Of a DNA stretch of 64,000 bases, positions 24,701 through 37,452 are shown in pieces. Source of the DNA: Primulina eburnea (Eukaryota > Streptophyta > Magnoliopsida > Lamiales > Gesneriaceae). Location: the NCBI RefSeq assembly GCF_022965805.1, contig NC_133108.1, forward strand, positions 36,529,361 to 36,593,360. The letters are read 5' to 3'. Both the position numbers and the translations under genes were made by a program. Positions within the stretch are counted from its first letter, which is position 1, and each line of letters begins with the position of its first letter. A model generated the notes under the pieces. The model had not been told where the DNA came from. It saw only the letters and a program-made list of their open reading frames with translations, and did not search any database.

Positions 24701-26059
24701 CAACAAGAAGGCATAGACTATCATGATACCTTCTCTCCCACTGCTAAGATTGTCACCATCCGATGTTTGATTAGTATTGCGGCTGCTAAGAACTGGCCTC
24801 TGTATCAGATGGATGTCACTAATGCCTTTCTCCAGGGTGATTTGGATGAAGAAGTGTATATGCAGATCCCATCTGGTCATTCCCTTCAAGGGGAGCAGCG
24901 TGTTTGTAGACTTCTTAAGTCACTTTATGGCCTTAAACAGGCTTCACGTCAATGGAATACTAAATTTGCTAGTGTTATGAAACTTGCAGGCTTTGTCCAG
25001 TCACCGCATGATCATTCTCTTTTTACTAAGCATGACTCCTTGCACGTCACGTTATTGCTCGTCTATGTGGATGACATTGTAGTCACTGGCAGTGATGAGC
25101 AGGCAATTTCTGATCTCAAAGTGTTTTTGCACTCCCATATTCATATTAAGGACCTCGGTCACTTACGTTATTTCCTTGGCATTGAAGTGGTTCGGTCTAA
25201 GGAGGGGATTTATCTAAATCAACGTAAGTATGTGTTAGAATTAGTGACCGATTCTGGTTTGACAGGTGCTAGAGCATGCGACACTCCTGTTGCACAACAT
25301 CAGAAGCTCACAAGTCATGCACTGGACGAGTTCAATCGTCAAAACTCAGTGTCTGATCTTGATGATTGTCTACTGTCTGACCCGAATGCTTACAAAAGAA
25401 TGGTCGGGAGACTCATCTATCTTACTATTACGAGACCTGACATTTGCTATGCCGTGCAACTTCTTAGTCAATTTATGCATGCGCCAAAGAAGTCTCATAT
25501 GGATGCTGCTCTACGTGTGTTACGCTATTTGAAGTCTGCACCTGGTTTAGGCATCCTATTGCCGGCTAATAACACTTTCTCGTTGCATGCCTATTGTGAT
25601 TCTGATTGGGCAGCGTGTCCGATGACACGTCGCTCAGTTACAGGCAATTGCATCAAGTTGGGAGATTCCTTGATCTCCTGGAAATCTAAGAAATAAAGTG
25701 TAGTGTCACGCTCATCAGCTGAAGCGGAGTATAGAGCAATGGCAAGCACCGCGTGTGAAGTGACTTGGATACTCGGGTTACTAACAGATATGGGAGCAAC
25801 GTTGTGCACCACACCAATCTTATTTTGTGATAATCAGGCAGCTCTACACATTGCAGCGAATCCACTATATCATGAACGAACCAAACACATAGAGATTGAT
25901 TGTCATTTAATTAGGGAAAAAATCAAAAACGGTGTGATCAAGACCGAATATATTCACACTACCGAGCAACTTGCTGATATTTTCACTAAAGGCTTGAGTC
26001 GAGAACAACACTCTTATTTGCTGTCCAAGATTGGTGTTCTAAATCTACACCAATCTTGA
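21759..26059 (+). pseudogene. Copia gag-pol polyprotein with three lesions
   Basis: The start ATG at 21759 opens MAVNVGFNDPLYIHPSD, typical of copia Gag. Then come a zinc knuckle (about 22495), protease WIIDSGANEH (about 22855), integrase H-H-C-C (about 23322-23410) with catalytic HVDVW and RTDNAS, and its E in QQNGVVERKH. RT has DVTNAFLQGDLDEEVY and LLVYVDDIVV (about 25050). RNase H has YCDSDWA and SSAEAEYRA (25590-25960). Breaks are TAA at 22191-22193, a one-base frameshift near 24345 and TAA at 25694-25696. The first zinc-knuckle Cys is Phe (FDYCHLNGHTKDFC). This copy could move only with help from another. Confidence 0.93.
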
Positions 26060-26066
26060 AGGGGAG
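26058..26066 (+). other. Polypurine tract of the copia element
   Basis: GAAGGGGAG sits directly before the 3' LTR, the expected position of the plus-strand primer. Confidence 0.88.
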
Positions 26067-26247
26067 TGTAGATAGTTATGGAAATAGGGAAACACGTTTT
26101 TACAAATACGTTTTTGTATAGTATAAATAGGTGAACACTTGAATTCATTGAGTTAGTTTTTTAGTTTTTTCCGCAATAAGATTTCTTCCAACTGGAAGTT
26201 CGGTTACTGAGTTTTCTCTCTATTACGAAATTCAGTTGCCTTTAACA
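26067..26247 (+). repeat. 3' LTR of the copia element (181 bp)
   Basis: Matches the 5' LTR apart from one transition seen by eye. It is followed by the GAGCT duplication. Confidence 0.95.
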
Positions 26248-26252
26248 GAGCT

Positions 26253-26543
26253 CAACATATTTAACGTTTCAATCGAGTGAAAATTGAATTTGCATAGAAG
26301 AATTAGAATGAGTTGTTTTCCTAATTTTATGAGTTATTTTGATAAACAATTGATTAGTTACTAAAAATTTGTGTTCAGTTATCTTTATTATGTTAGGATG
26401 AGTTACCTTCTATATACATATCAACGTGAAAAATCTATTTCGCAAATAAAATATTATAGTATCCCATAAAAAATTCTAAACTTTAACATTTTTTCATTTT
26501 TGATTTTTATCACGCATGTACCTTCCCTCTATTTATTCAAATT
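26253..26543. other. AT-rich spacer between copia element and element 2
   Basis: About 290 bases of AT-rich sequence with no recognised feature. Confidence 0.5.
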
Positions 26544-26548
26544 ATATG

Positions 26549-28264
26549 TGTCATACATCGAAACCGATGTTAGTCGATACCGCTGTTATTCAACAATCAC
26601 ATAATTGTTCAACAATAAGCCTCGTAATACAGTATAAACCAAAATCAGTTCATATCATAAATACCATAAAAATATAATCGTCTTTACAATAGTCACTCTG
26701 AAAACGATAAAAATCTACGGAAGCGTTTACAACTTGAATTAAAAACTCACAAGAACATATTCTTAATTAAAATTCTTCATGCGTCCACTATCAGCCCAAA
26801 AACTGGTGTCCGATTCTACTTTCTCTATTTCTTCTTCTGATTTATCTGGGAATGTATAGTAAGGGGTGAGTATTTTAGGAAATACTCAGCAAGTGGGGGC
26901 CGTTCGAGCACTTCAAACGCAAGAAATTCAAAACACACACCTTTCTTAACATGACTTAAACCACATGCATAACGTCGACCAGACACTAAGATTTCTGTAC
27001 TTTCAATGGTTTACTGATATCAGTTTTTAATTTTTAATCCTCTAAGGGGGCGAGCCCATATAGCGGTTACATCTCCACTGCGTAAGGGTCATACTTTGGT
27101 TGAGATTCCCTCCCATATCGAGTTGAATCCTCACAGTGTCAAAACATAACTCATGCAAAAACTGTAACAAGAAGGGGTAGAAGAAGAATTTGCACTCGAT
27201 CGAATTTTAAAACACACGAAATGCATAAACCAAAAATTTAAACATTTAAAACAACACACTTACCTTAAACCTAGAAGAAAACATGAAGAATTCGAAACTC
27301 GTAGAAGAATCATCCAACCGACACCTCGAACACGCAACATCACATCTACAGGAAAATCAGCCGCCTTATAAAATTTCTATCGCCTTAATGAACTGTTGGA
27401 TCCGGCTTAAACATTTACAGTACTTTCAAAATTATGTCAAATAAATTATGAACGGTGGAGATTGGGTTTGGAAAACTTTTTATCGTGTTTATGGATCAAA
27501 ATCGTAGATATATTGTTCTCCCCTAGAATATGAGCAGTTTTTTTGTGAAGGCTATAAAAGCAAAACTAACCGTTGGATTTGATCGAATTTTGGATATGTT
27601 ATTTGGAAATATGGAAGCATATTCTGAACGGTGGAGATCGGATTCCGGCTACCCGAGCGAGAGAAATGAATTTCTGAACTTGGACATAATTTTTATGACT
27701 CGTGTAGAATTTGGAGAGGAATTTCAAAAATATGAGGGAAAAACTCGAAAATTTGATGTGTAAATGGGGTGTTAATTCTAAATGAGAGCTTCTCCTATTT
27801 ATAGGGGTGAGGCTACTAACATGATCGTATATTATCATCTCGTTTGAAATTTTCGAATCAAACTTAAATCTAGGATAATTCTCAATCTTTTGTTCGTGAT
27901 CTTGGATAATATTAAGAAATCTAAATCTTCATCCCTTGGATATTTCGAAATTAAACAATAAATACATCCTTGAATTCGAAATCTAGGGATCGTATTATCT
28001 TTTGCTTGATCTTTATCTCGGTATCTCAATATCATCTCAAATCTTAGATCTTTATCTACCCATAAGTTCGAAAATATATGCACAATATTATCTTAAATCT
28101 TGAGCTCAAAATATTATAAACGATAAAATTATCTACCCAAATTTAGATAATCTTGCAAATCTTACATCTTATATAATGAGATAGATACCCGAAGATTGTG
28201 CAAATCCTAGTACCATTAAATTACAAAATATTATCATGATTATGCAAAAATCTTGGATTTTACA
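26549..28264 (-). repeat. 3' LTR of element 2 (1716 bp)
   Basis: Starts TGTCATACATCG and ends GGATTTTACA. It shares the hairpin GTGAGTATTTTAGGAAATACTCA (about 26868) with the other LTRs of this family. The ATATG duplication lies on its left and the polypurine tract (28265-28277) on its right. Confidence 0.92.
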
Positions 28265-29510
28265 TCCCTCCCTCCTTATGTGAAGTTTCGTCCTCGAAAC
28301 TTGGGTCGGCTTGGTCTATGAAGAGGTATAGGTATTGGTTTCTCATCCTTTCTTCTAGCTCCCACGTGGCTTCTCTTTCAGTGTGGTTAGACCATTGCAC
28401 CTTGATGTAGGAATGATACGTCGTCTTAGTACTTGGTCCTTGGTGTCCACGATTCTGATGGGAATTTCTTCGTACTTCATCTCTTCTCCCAAGTTACCTT
28501 CGATCATTAGCAGTTCTACTTCCAACACGTGGCTTGGATCCGAGATGTATTTCCATAGTTAGGACTCGTGGAAAACATTATGAATTATAGACATGTTCTG
28601 CTCTAGTGCCAATTTGTATGCCAGTATGCCCACATTTCCAAAATTTCAAAGGGTCCCACATAACTGGGGTTCAGCTTCCCAGCTTTACTGAATCGAACAA
28701 CCCCTTTCATAGACGAGACTTTTACATAGGCCTTCTCACCAACGTTGTAATTCACCGGCCTTCTTTTCAGATCTGCCCAACTCTTTTATCGATCTTGAGC
28801 TGCCTTGAGTTTCTCTCGGACAACTGTAACATGTAACCTTGTCTATTGTTATCTGTACGAGCTTGGGTTCTACTACTGTTTTTCTCCCACTTCATCCCAA
28901 TATATGGATGACCGATATTTCCTTTCACACAGAGCTTCATATGGAGCCATCCTAATATTGCTGTGATAGCTATTATTATAAGCAAACTCGATCAATGGTA
29001 GATGATTGCCCCAATTGCTATTGAATTCTAGGGCACACGCTCGCAGCACGTCTTCCAGTGTTGGAATTGTTACCTCGGTCTGGCCATCGGTTTGAGGGTG
29101 ATAGGCCATACTAAGAGTAACTTTTGTTCCCATTGTCTATTGGAAGCACTTCGAAAAACGTGAAATGAACCTCGTGTCTCTGTCAGACAGGATGCTCAGT
29201 GGTATTCCATGAAGTCGCACAATATTGTCCATATACAGTGTAGCCAACTTGTCCAGATTATAGTTCATACGGACAGGTAGGAAGTGTGCAGAGTTTGTAA
29301 GTCTATTTACGATTACCCATATTTCGTCCTGACCTTGCCTTGACTTTGGTAACCCTACCACAAAGTCCATGGAGATATGCTCCTATTTCCATTCAAGTAT
29401 CTCCAAAGGTTGCAATAATCCTCTCGGTTGTTGGTGCTCTACTTTGACCTATTGGCAAACTTTGCATCTAGAGACAAATTCTGCAACGTCTCTTTTCATT
29501 CCATTCCACC
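28265..29510 (-). pseudogene. Element 2: chromodomain and integrase core, decayed
   Basis: From the polypurine tract (AAGGAGGGAGGGA on the minus strand, 28277-28265) the minus strand shows a chromodomain-like segment with VQWSNHTEREATWE (about 28380). Upstream are the integrase core with MDFVVGLP (29370), the second acid in LSDRDTRF (about 29180) and TDGQTE with the region around the third acid (about 29085). Frameshifts and stops break it, for example near 29135 between the two core parts. The N-terminal zinc part continues beyond the nested solo LTR at 32804. Confidence 0.88.
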
Positions 29511-29515
29511 AAAAA

Positions 29516-32500
29516 TTCTAAAACGTTTGCTATTCGTTTTCTTAAAACGTGCTAGAATTTTTTTTTCTCCTTAATCTCCATAATTCAAAATATACATATA
29601 TATAATTTAAATTACCTTGAGACCATTTTTAAAATAACACAACCAACTATAATTTGAAAACCAAAGGAAATAGTATAAAATCATCCAACATTTTCTAAAC
29701 AATAACACTTGAAAAGTATAGTTCATATTATAACCTCTCAAAAATCATTAATAAATAAATCGTCGTAAAAATATCTTTAACATCACTTAAAATTATAATT
29801 CATAACAAGTACGGAAAACTAGCGTCGTTCTTCGGGTTATATGCACCTTCAGTCCAGTCAGATTAACCATCAAGACGTCCATAAACATTATTATCATAAT
29901 TACCTGCATCAATCACACCTAGTGAGCCTAAAGACTCAACACACCATAATCTTGATAACAAGTAATACATATATAGACCACATTCAACAGTGAAAATTAT
30001 TGTACTTAAAATATCGTTTTCATGAAGATGCATAAACTTTAACCATAAACATTTTCATGATGCATAAACTTTAAACAACAACATTTTCATAAACTTTTCA
30101 TAAACATATTCATATTCATATCATCATCAATATATTCATCCTCAACATGTTCATATACATATTATCATCAACATATACGTATTCCTCTTTTCCTTTTCGT
30201 TGAATTCAGATCGTTAATTGTGACTTTCGTGTTCGTATACATGTTGGCGATGGATCTATTTACATGTAACCACAGTACTGGGCGACGGGAACACCAGCGA
30301 CACTCTCACCGATCAATTGAGCCTTGGCCTTACGTATTAACATATCATCGTATCCGTATTCATATCCGTATCCAAGGTAATACGATCGTTGGGCTCCCAC
30401 TGAGATCATAACCCTCACAATATCTCTAACATATCATCGTATTAGTCACAATTACTTCATTTCCTTCAATGTTTCATATTTTCGTCACTTTATAAAATTT
30501 AAACATGCATATAATGTTTTTCTTTTAAACCAAACATACAACATATATAATTAAACCACAAAAATCCATGAACATTTAAAAATCATAATTTGACATATAA
30601 AAAATTCATAAACATTTGAAATAATCATATTAGCATATAAATCAGCATTCAGAGCACTGACATGACGTTTGCTAATTTTTTGGTGTAAAATTACAGTTTT
30701 ACCCCTAGACGTAAAATTTCATGTTTTTGACATTTTCTTAATTTCATTGACTCTAACATGTCCCAAATAATTACCAATCTTACATGAATTTTCTTATATT
30801 TTTATTTAGCTTAAATCGAGAACTTTTCAATTATTCTTTAAATAAAACATATTACTGCGTTATAAAACTCGAATTAACCCAAACCTTAATATAAAATTTC
30901 CAAATTAAAAACTTATACTTTTAATAACTATTTGAGCTTAAACTAGGCTTTTCAATTAATTCTTTAATTAATGTTTCGTGCGGCAATTAAATTTCAGATA
31001 AATCCAAAACTCGTTATTTTGGTACCAAAATTTCAACATAACATTTTTATTATTTATTCTACCCTTCTAAGTCATGACCCACACTTGTGGACCCATGGAT
31101 TCAATTTTAGTCTTATTATTTTTGTTTTTGACACATTATTGAACATGCCGAGCCATCTCCTAATTTACTCTAGCCACGCCCGAGCCACCTCGAGCCAAAC
31201 CCGAGCCAACCCACCTAGTAACCTTCTTGACCAAGTCCAAGCCCCTGAACGTAGCCCTGGCTCGCTCAAACACTGCTGGAACTTGACCCAAACTCTGCAT
31301 GTGTTGTGCGTGTGTATCCTAGCATATCTTAGGACTCCTAGCTAGCCTAGGGCTCTTCCAGCCGAGCCAACACCATGACCCTAACCGGCCCTGGACCACA
31401 CTCAGCCCCAGCCCAGACCAACCCAACTCCTGAAACCAGCGCACAAAGGACCTGAATCAGAAGACACAAGCTGCGAGTTCTTTGCTTCCTTCACGTTTAC
31501 ATCTTTATCCTCGAGCCAGCAGCCACCCAAGCCGTACCAGCCCCTACCTAGACCCTTGTGCACCCTCTTAGGACCCTAAGGACCTAGTCTAGACCAGGCC
31601 CAAGCCCTCGGCCAAGCCTCTTCCTTCCCTGCGCTGCAGCTGTACCTGCGCGACCCCCTTGATGTTCTCGGGTGGAGTCCTAGCTAGGACTCCTCCCCAG
31701 CCCCTGGTCTCGAGTCCTAGCGTGGCTAAGACTCTTCCCTTGACCCAAACCGAGACCCAACTGTGACCCAAGCTAGGCCATGCAACACCTAACCCATAAA
31801 CTAATCCTTGACACCCCAAATCGTGAGAATTGGTTCCAGCTTTTCTGTGTTACGTGTGCAGCATATCTGGTGTGATTTATGACTCTTTAAAACATGTTGA
31901 AACCACCCTTAACCCTTTCCTAGTCATGGCAGCCCCTTAGGATCATGTTAAAAATAATTTAGCAACAATTTCATGCCTAAAAAATTCACATGTACTATAA
32001 AAACAAAATTATTCATGACACACTTATTTTTCATGCAAAAATTCACTTAAATAAAATACTATGATGTGATAGATATTTGAAGGAAAGAATATGGCATGCT
32101 TTGCGTTTTAAACGCACGATTAAACGTTGATGAATCAGAAAATGACGGCTTGAAGAACCCTTGAAAACTTGATGGAGTTTGATGCTTTTTCCCTTGATTT
32201 TATTTAGGTGTTTGCCGTGTAGAATTGTTGCAAGGGAGAGTTTGATTTGTTGGGGGAAGTGGGGCGTGTAGTTGTAGGGATTAATGGGGTGAAATTGTAC
32301 ATTAAATACTTAATTAATCTACTAACAAGGCTTAAGCCCATTAAGTATGTAAATTAGGCCCATTAGTGCTTAATTAAAATATTAAAAATAATTTTGTTTA
32401 CATAAGTTTGTGAATTTATTAGCCGGGTTGCCAAAACGTTCGAGTTTTTGTTGAAAAACCAACCCGATAAAAATTTACGTCCCAACGTATAAAATCACCT

Positions 32501-32798
32501 AAAAACCCCTTATTTTCAAAAATAATAAAAAGCATCAACCATATTTTAAATAATTAAAAATTATTTTAATAAAATCATTTTCTATTTTCAGCCTTCGGTC
32601 TCCGTTCCTTTATCGCAACTCGAATACCTTTTAAAAATACATTTTAATGCAACCATATAGAAAAATATATTTTAAACATGTAAATATGCATAACATAATT
32701 AATTTATGCAATTAAAACAATAAATTGAAATACACAATTAATTTAATAATTTATATGCATGTGGTTCACGTGGACCCTCAAATTTTCGGGGCGTTAAA
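29516..32798 (-). mobile_element. Solo LTR (about 3.28 kb) nested in the integrase of element 2
   Basis: Removing this block restores a continuous alignment with element 1 integrase. AAAAATTC occurs at both edges (29511-29518 and 32796-32803) and contains the target duplication, so exact ends are uncertain by a few bases. On the minus strand it begins near TTAACGCCCCGAAAATTTGAG (about 32798). It holds GTTGAGTCTTTAGGCTCACTAG (about 29940) and GCCCAGTACTGTGGT (about 30265), both also in the LTRs of element 3. Terminal bases are not the usual TG...CA. The interior has no coding domain; open frames near 31000-31800 are chance. Confidence 0.8.
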
Positions 32799-32803
32799 AA
32801 TTC

Positions 32804-34720
32804 CTCTTAAGATCTCGGTACATTTTTGTACTCCCTGAATGGACTGAGAATTTGGACTTGTGTGCTTCTGACAGTATTTCTTGGTGAAGGTTATCACTAT
32901 CCGGACACACAGTCGTCCTTTCATCCATATGATTCCTTTGTCATTAATTTGTAGATCTTGAGACTTCCCGCTTTCGACGTGTTCATTAAGTTTCTTTAGC
33001 TTGAGGTCTCGGTCCTGATTTAAATTGACGCTCTCTTGCAGACATGGTCGAGCGGAGAGTGAAGCTAAAGTGATCTCGCTTCCATTTTTCCGACTTAGAG
33101 CATCGACCACCTTGTTTGCTTTACCCGGATGGTAACTCGTGGTCAAGTCATAATCCTTCAGTAGTTCGATCAACCGTCTTTGCCTTATGTTTAGTTCTTT
33201 TTGGGTGAACAAGTACTCGAGACTTTGGTGATATATGAAAATTTCACACTTGACGCCATAGAGATATTGCCTCCACATTTTTAACGCAAAGACAACTTTT
33301 GCTAGCTCAAGGCCGCATGTTGGATAGTTTTGCTTATACAGTTTCGATTGCCTTGATGCAAAGGAAATTACTCTTCAATCTTGCATGAGCATACATCTTA
33401 GACCTTTCTTTGACGCACTCTGTTATTGAAAACAAAAAACATTGCCTTCATTAGGCAGCACTAATACCGTTGTGGTTGAAAGTTTCTTTTTTAGGTTTCA
33501 AAACTTTTCCCACACTCTTTGCTCCAATTGAAGTTAGCGTTCTTTTGTGAGTTTTGTAAGCTCTATTGCTATTTAGGGAAGATCTTGGAAAAATCTCCGA
33601 TAATAGCTCGCCAATCCTAAGAAGCTTTGAATTTCTGTCATTGTACCTGGTCTTGGTCAGCCTGTTATTGATTCTACTTTCTTATGATTCGCAAATACTC
33701 ATGCCTCACATATTATGTGACCCAAGAAAGTGACGTTCTGTAGCCAAAACTCACCTTTATTGAACTGAAATACAATTCTCTCTCCATTAGCCTATGAAGA
33801 GTGAGATAGAGATGTCTCTTGTTGTCTTCTTCACTTGGTGAGTAAATGAAGATATCCTCGATGAACACCGCTAAATTTTTTTTCAATGAACAACTTGAAC
33901 ACCATGTTAATTAGATCCATAAAGGCTGATGGTGCGTTCGTCAAGCCAAAATGGATTATTGTGAACTCATAATGCTTGAACCTTTTTTGGAAGGCTTTTT
34001 TGAGAATATCTTTTGCCATGTCCTTCAATTGGTAGTACCATATTCTCAGGTCGAGCTTGGAAAATATTTTAGCTTCTTTAAGTTGATCGAAAAGATCGTC
34101 TATCATTAGAAGAAGATATTGATCCTCGATTGCGATCTTATTGAGTTCTCTATAATCTATACACAATCTCATACTTCTGTATTCTTATTCACAAACACTA
34201 CTGGAGTTCCTTATGGAGACATACTCGGTTGAAATTGCTTCTTGTCTAGCAATTCTTGGAGTTGTTCTTTTAGCTCTTGAGTTTAGTTGGCGTCATTCGG
34301 TATGGTGCTATTGAAATTGGTGCAGCACCGAGAACCGCATTGATTTTGAACTCAGCCTCGTGGTCCGAGACTATCCCGAAAATTCTTCCAGAAAAACTTT
34401 CGGGAATTCCCGCATTATTAGGGTATCTTCCAGCTTGAACTCAATTTCTTCCTGCACTTCATTCACCATTGCTAGGTAAACTTCTTTGCCCGATTTTATA
34501 GTTTTCCAAGTCTGAGAAGCAGAAGGAAATGAATTTTCGTCTCTTGGCATTGCCATGATACCCGATTTCTTCTTGGTTCACGGTTTGGAGTTTGAAATTC
34601 TTACTCTGTCAATCTGCTATTGCACTGCTATTAGATAGCCAATTCATTCATATGATGACGTCGAAATCTACCAAAGTGCTTTGAATCAAGTCGGCACTGA
34701 ATATATGCAAATAGATGATG
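32804..34720 (-). pseudogene. Element 2: integrase N-terminus, RNase H, RT and protease fragments
   Basis: Reading leftwards on the minus strand from 34720: a protease end (a decayed form of the LGMDWL region, about 34640), the PR-RT linker (34556-34371), and RT with [12 protein letters not shown] (34172) and HFGLTNAPSAFMDL (about 33950). After it the catalytic FIDD region is shifted and damaged. RNase H decays through 33450-33280, with the better kept KCEIF...[14 protein letters not shown] (about 33250). The linker and start of the integrase zinc domain end at 32804. Many stops and shifts; clearly dead. Confidence 0.87.
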
Positions 34721-35470
34721 ATTTATTACATCTTGAAATTATCACGATTACCAAACTTAAAACTTATATAAAATGTTGGAACTTAACTCAATATCAATCT
34801 ATAGCCTATTGATTTAAATCCCAAAAATCATAATTTAGTCGTCACAAAATAAAATCTTATTCAACCTTGTACGAATGAAATTAATCATCAATTAATTCTT
34901 GTGCAAAATCTTACTTTCAACAAGACAATGATCTTATAGAGCTCCAACACAAACTATTTTTATTGAATGTCTTTCTTCTTGAATCATTCTTAGTAACAAA
35001 TTTCAAAACTTATTATGTTGTATTTTCCTCAAGATCAAACAACATCTCGTAACTTATTTTATTCATATAAGGTCGTAATCTGCTAGTTATCCCAAAATAA
35101 TATAAATTTATTAACATTAAGATATTGTCCTCAAACTTCATTTTAAACAAGATATTCCAAAATCATACATATTTAAAGTTAACGCTTATCATTCTTAAGA
35201 ACCCAAATTAATGTTTACACATATAACTATTGCCCAAAAATCAACTTCTATATTGGAATATTTAAAACTTATTATAACTCTTATATCAGGTTTTTACATA
35301 CTAGTTTTTTTTTCCACAAAAAATGTATTATCCTCAAATCAAATATTTCATCTTAAGTCAGAAGCTCAAGTCAACTTAACTCAGATAGATATAATCCCAA
35401 CAATATATGTCAATACTAATTGTTTCCTTAATCCAATTCCATAAAAATTCGATAAGCACTACAAGAAACA
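34721..35470 (-). other. Unidentified AT-rich DNA where element 2 should have gag
   Basis: Between the protease remnant and the leader, about 750 bases replace the gag, zinc knuckle and coiled-coil ORF seen in element 1. I see no similarity to gag, only AT-rich sequence with short frames. Deletion with filler DNA or an older insertion would explain it. Confidence 0.55.
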
Positions 35471-35826
35471 TGTTGAACGAGATTTTTAGAGAAATTTTTA
35501 AAAAATGGAAAGTTTAGATAAAAACATATGGATTTAAAGCATATGTCGAGAGGCGTTTAGAACAACTAACAGAATCGAATTTGGAATTTCCTTCAGAAAG
35601 TTATAAGATATACAAAACTTTCCTAAAACGACAAAAACGCGATTTTAGAGGTCTAGATGAAGGAATTTCGCGTTTGCGAACCATGTCTCACAAAATTTTG
35701 AATATTACTCGTTGGGTCGTTCTGAAGGAGACTGGATCGACTCTTTGCAAAAAATCTGGCCGATTTTTTTTGGGTAAAATTTTCTCCAACTGGATTATGA
35801 ACTTGGCGGCTCTGTAACTACTTAAA
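35471..35826 (-). other. Leader and degraded primer-binding site of element 2
   Basis: Related to the leader of element 1 at 5786-6121. The primer-binding site position (35809-35820) reads GCTCTGTAACTA on the plus strand against GCTCTGATACCA in element 1, so it has decayed. Confidence 0.8.
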
Positions 35827-36113
35827 TGTCACGCCCGAGACCGGGGTTAGTCAACACCGACGTTATTCAACAATCACATAATTGTTCAACAACAAGACTC
35901 GTAGTACAATATAAACAAAAAACCATTTTATATCATAAATACCATTAAAATGGAATCGTCTTTACAATACTAACTCTGCAAATGATAAAAATCTGCGGCA
36001 GCGTTTACAACTTGAATTAAAAACTCACAAGATCATATTCTTAATTAAAATTCTTCATGTGTCCACTATCAGCCCAACAACTGGTGTCTGATTCTACTTT
36101 TTCTATTTATTCT

Positions 36114-37452
36114 TGTAGTGACTCGTTCCAGAATCACCTACTAATCGAGAATTAAGCATGCGATTCACTTAACTAAAAACAATCAGAGATAATGGCGGAA
36201 AAAGTCAACAAACAATAGTTATACAACCCAAATGATATTCAGAACAACTCGGAATAAAAATATGCGGTACAACCATATCGAATAGGATAGTACTGAAGAA
36301 ATAACTCAACCGGCTACTCAATGTCCTCCTCCTCCACCTCCTGAGCCATCCAACCTGAGACCTGCCCCGAGGGAATAGGGTGTCCAAGATAAACAAAACC
36401 GAGGACGTGAGCGATAAGAACGCCCAGCACAAAAGCATGAGTATACAAGCCTATATGAAATGCACATGCTATGATATGATACCAGGGTAGTCAAGAAACA
36501 GGAGTCACAAAAGATCTCAATATGCTCAGTCTAGAGGCGCCAAGTGGATAGTGCCGCGCGGTACTCCTCTGGGTCACTGCATCCACTACAAGATCAGACG
36601 TGGACCTAAAATGTCCCGGATCACCGAAGCCCTCCGGACCCGTCGGCCACTGTGTACTCTCGGTGTCCATGCGTCCACAAGACAGGGCTGAGCGGCCCCA
36701 CAAGATATAGCTTATCTCGAAAGAGATACAGCTCAACAATAAAGGCTATCTCGAAAGAGATACGGCTCAAGATGAAATGTAACATGCAGTAATAAACGTG
36801 ACATAATAGCATGCATCATATGACATATATCAATGCACCAAATAATCATGCAACACATATAAGAATGTATACTCGACCAGGATATCTCGGATAGTACTTT
36901 CGTACCTCAAACCAGCAGATCCTAACAATCAGCCCTAGACTCACGCCTGCGTCCGCAGTCAGCCCACTGATGCCGCTAGCTCCCAACTAGAGCACAGCTC
37001 CGCTACAAAACCAATAGCTCCCCGCTAGTGCCTGAACCTCGGGAAAAGACTAGAAACCTATCAGAAACGACTGAAACACTCTGGAACGCTCGGAATTAGC
37101 GACTAAGAAATGAAGCCTCGCGCCTCTATTTATAGCCAATGTTCGGACGATCCGATCCACTTCGGAAGATCCGATCCGGTACACTTCGGACGCTCCGAAC
37201 CCAAATCGGACGATCCGAACCCTGCATGTCTTCTACGTGTCCAGACACCTGTCTCGGACGATCCGAACCCTGATCGGACGATCCGAACTCTGCATGTCTT
37301 CCACGGGTCCAGCCACCTGGCTCGGACGATCCGAATCCTGTTCGGACGATCCGAACCCTGTTCGGACGATCCGAACCTTGTTCGGTCCTTTCGATCCCAC
37401 CGAAATATAATTAATCCAATAATTAACTCAAATTAGGCATCGGGATACTACA
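36114..37452 (-). mobile_element. Solo LTR (1339 bp) nested in the 5' LTR of element 2
   Basis: Begins TGTAGTGACTCG, ends GGGATACTACA, and is flanked by ATTCT duplications (36109-36113 and 37453-37457). Orientation is taken as minus because that strand then begins TGTAGTATCCCG and has TTTTTCCGCCATTATCTCTG near its 3' end, like other gypsy LTRs here. It contains the TCGGACGATCCGA repeat cluster at 37135-37395. Confidence 0.93.
37135..37395. repeat. Cluster of TCGGACGATCCGA imperfect palindromes
   Basis: About nine to ten copies or variants of TTCGGACGATCCGAACCCTG lie in about 260 bp, some in tandem at 20-bp spacing (37320-37380) and others separated by CATGTCTTCYACG-type spacers. Each unit can pair with itself (TCGGA / TCCGA). 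Confidence 0.9.

Larger units (their letters stand above)
21452..26247 (+). mobile_element. Complete Ty1/copia retrotransposon (4796 bp)
   Basis: Two 181-bp LTRs (21452-21632 and 26067-26247) start TGTAGATAG and end CTTTAACA. They are flanked by GAGCT duplications (21447-21451 and 26248-26252). Inside are an initiator-Met primer-binding site, gag, PR, IN, RT, RNase H and a polypurine tract; integrase before RT is the copia order. By eye the LTRs differ at one site (T at 21610, C at 26225), so insertion is recent. The short LTRs and small size suggest an Ale/Retrofit-type lineage, with low certainty. Confidence 0.95.

Noticed and set aside
31589..31819. GC-richer minus-strand ORF of 76 codons and neighbouring frames in the nested solo LTR
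   Set aside because: The sequence is a low-complexity CCGAGCC/CTAGG-rich part of an LTR, without protein motifs.
37320..37385. Regular 20-bp repeats that could suggest a CRISPR array
   Set aside because: There are no unique spacers of even length, the units are palindromic and lie inside a plant LTR with its own target duplication.
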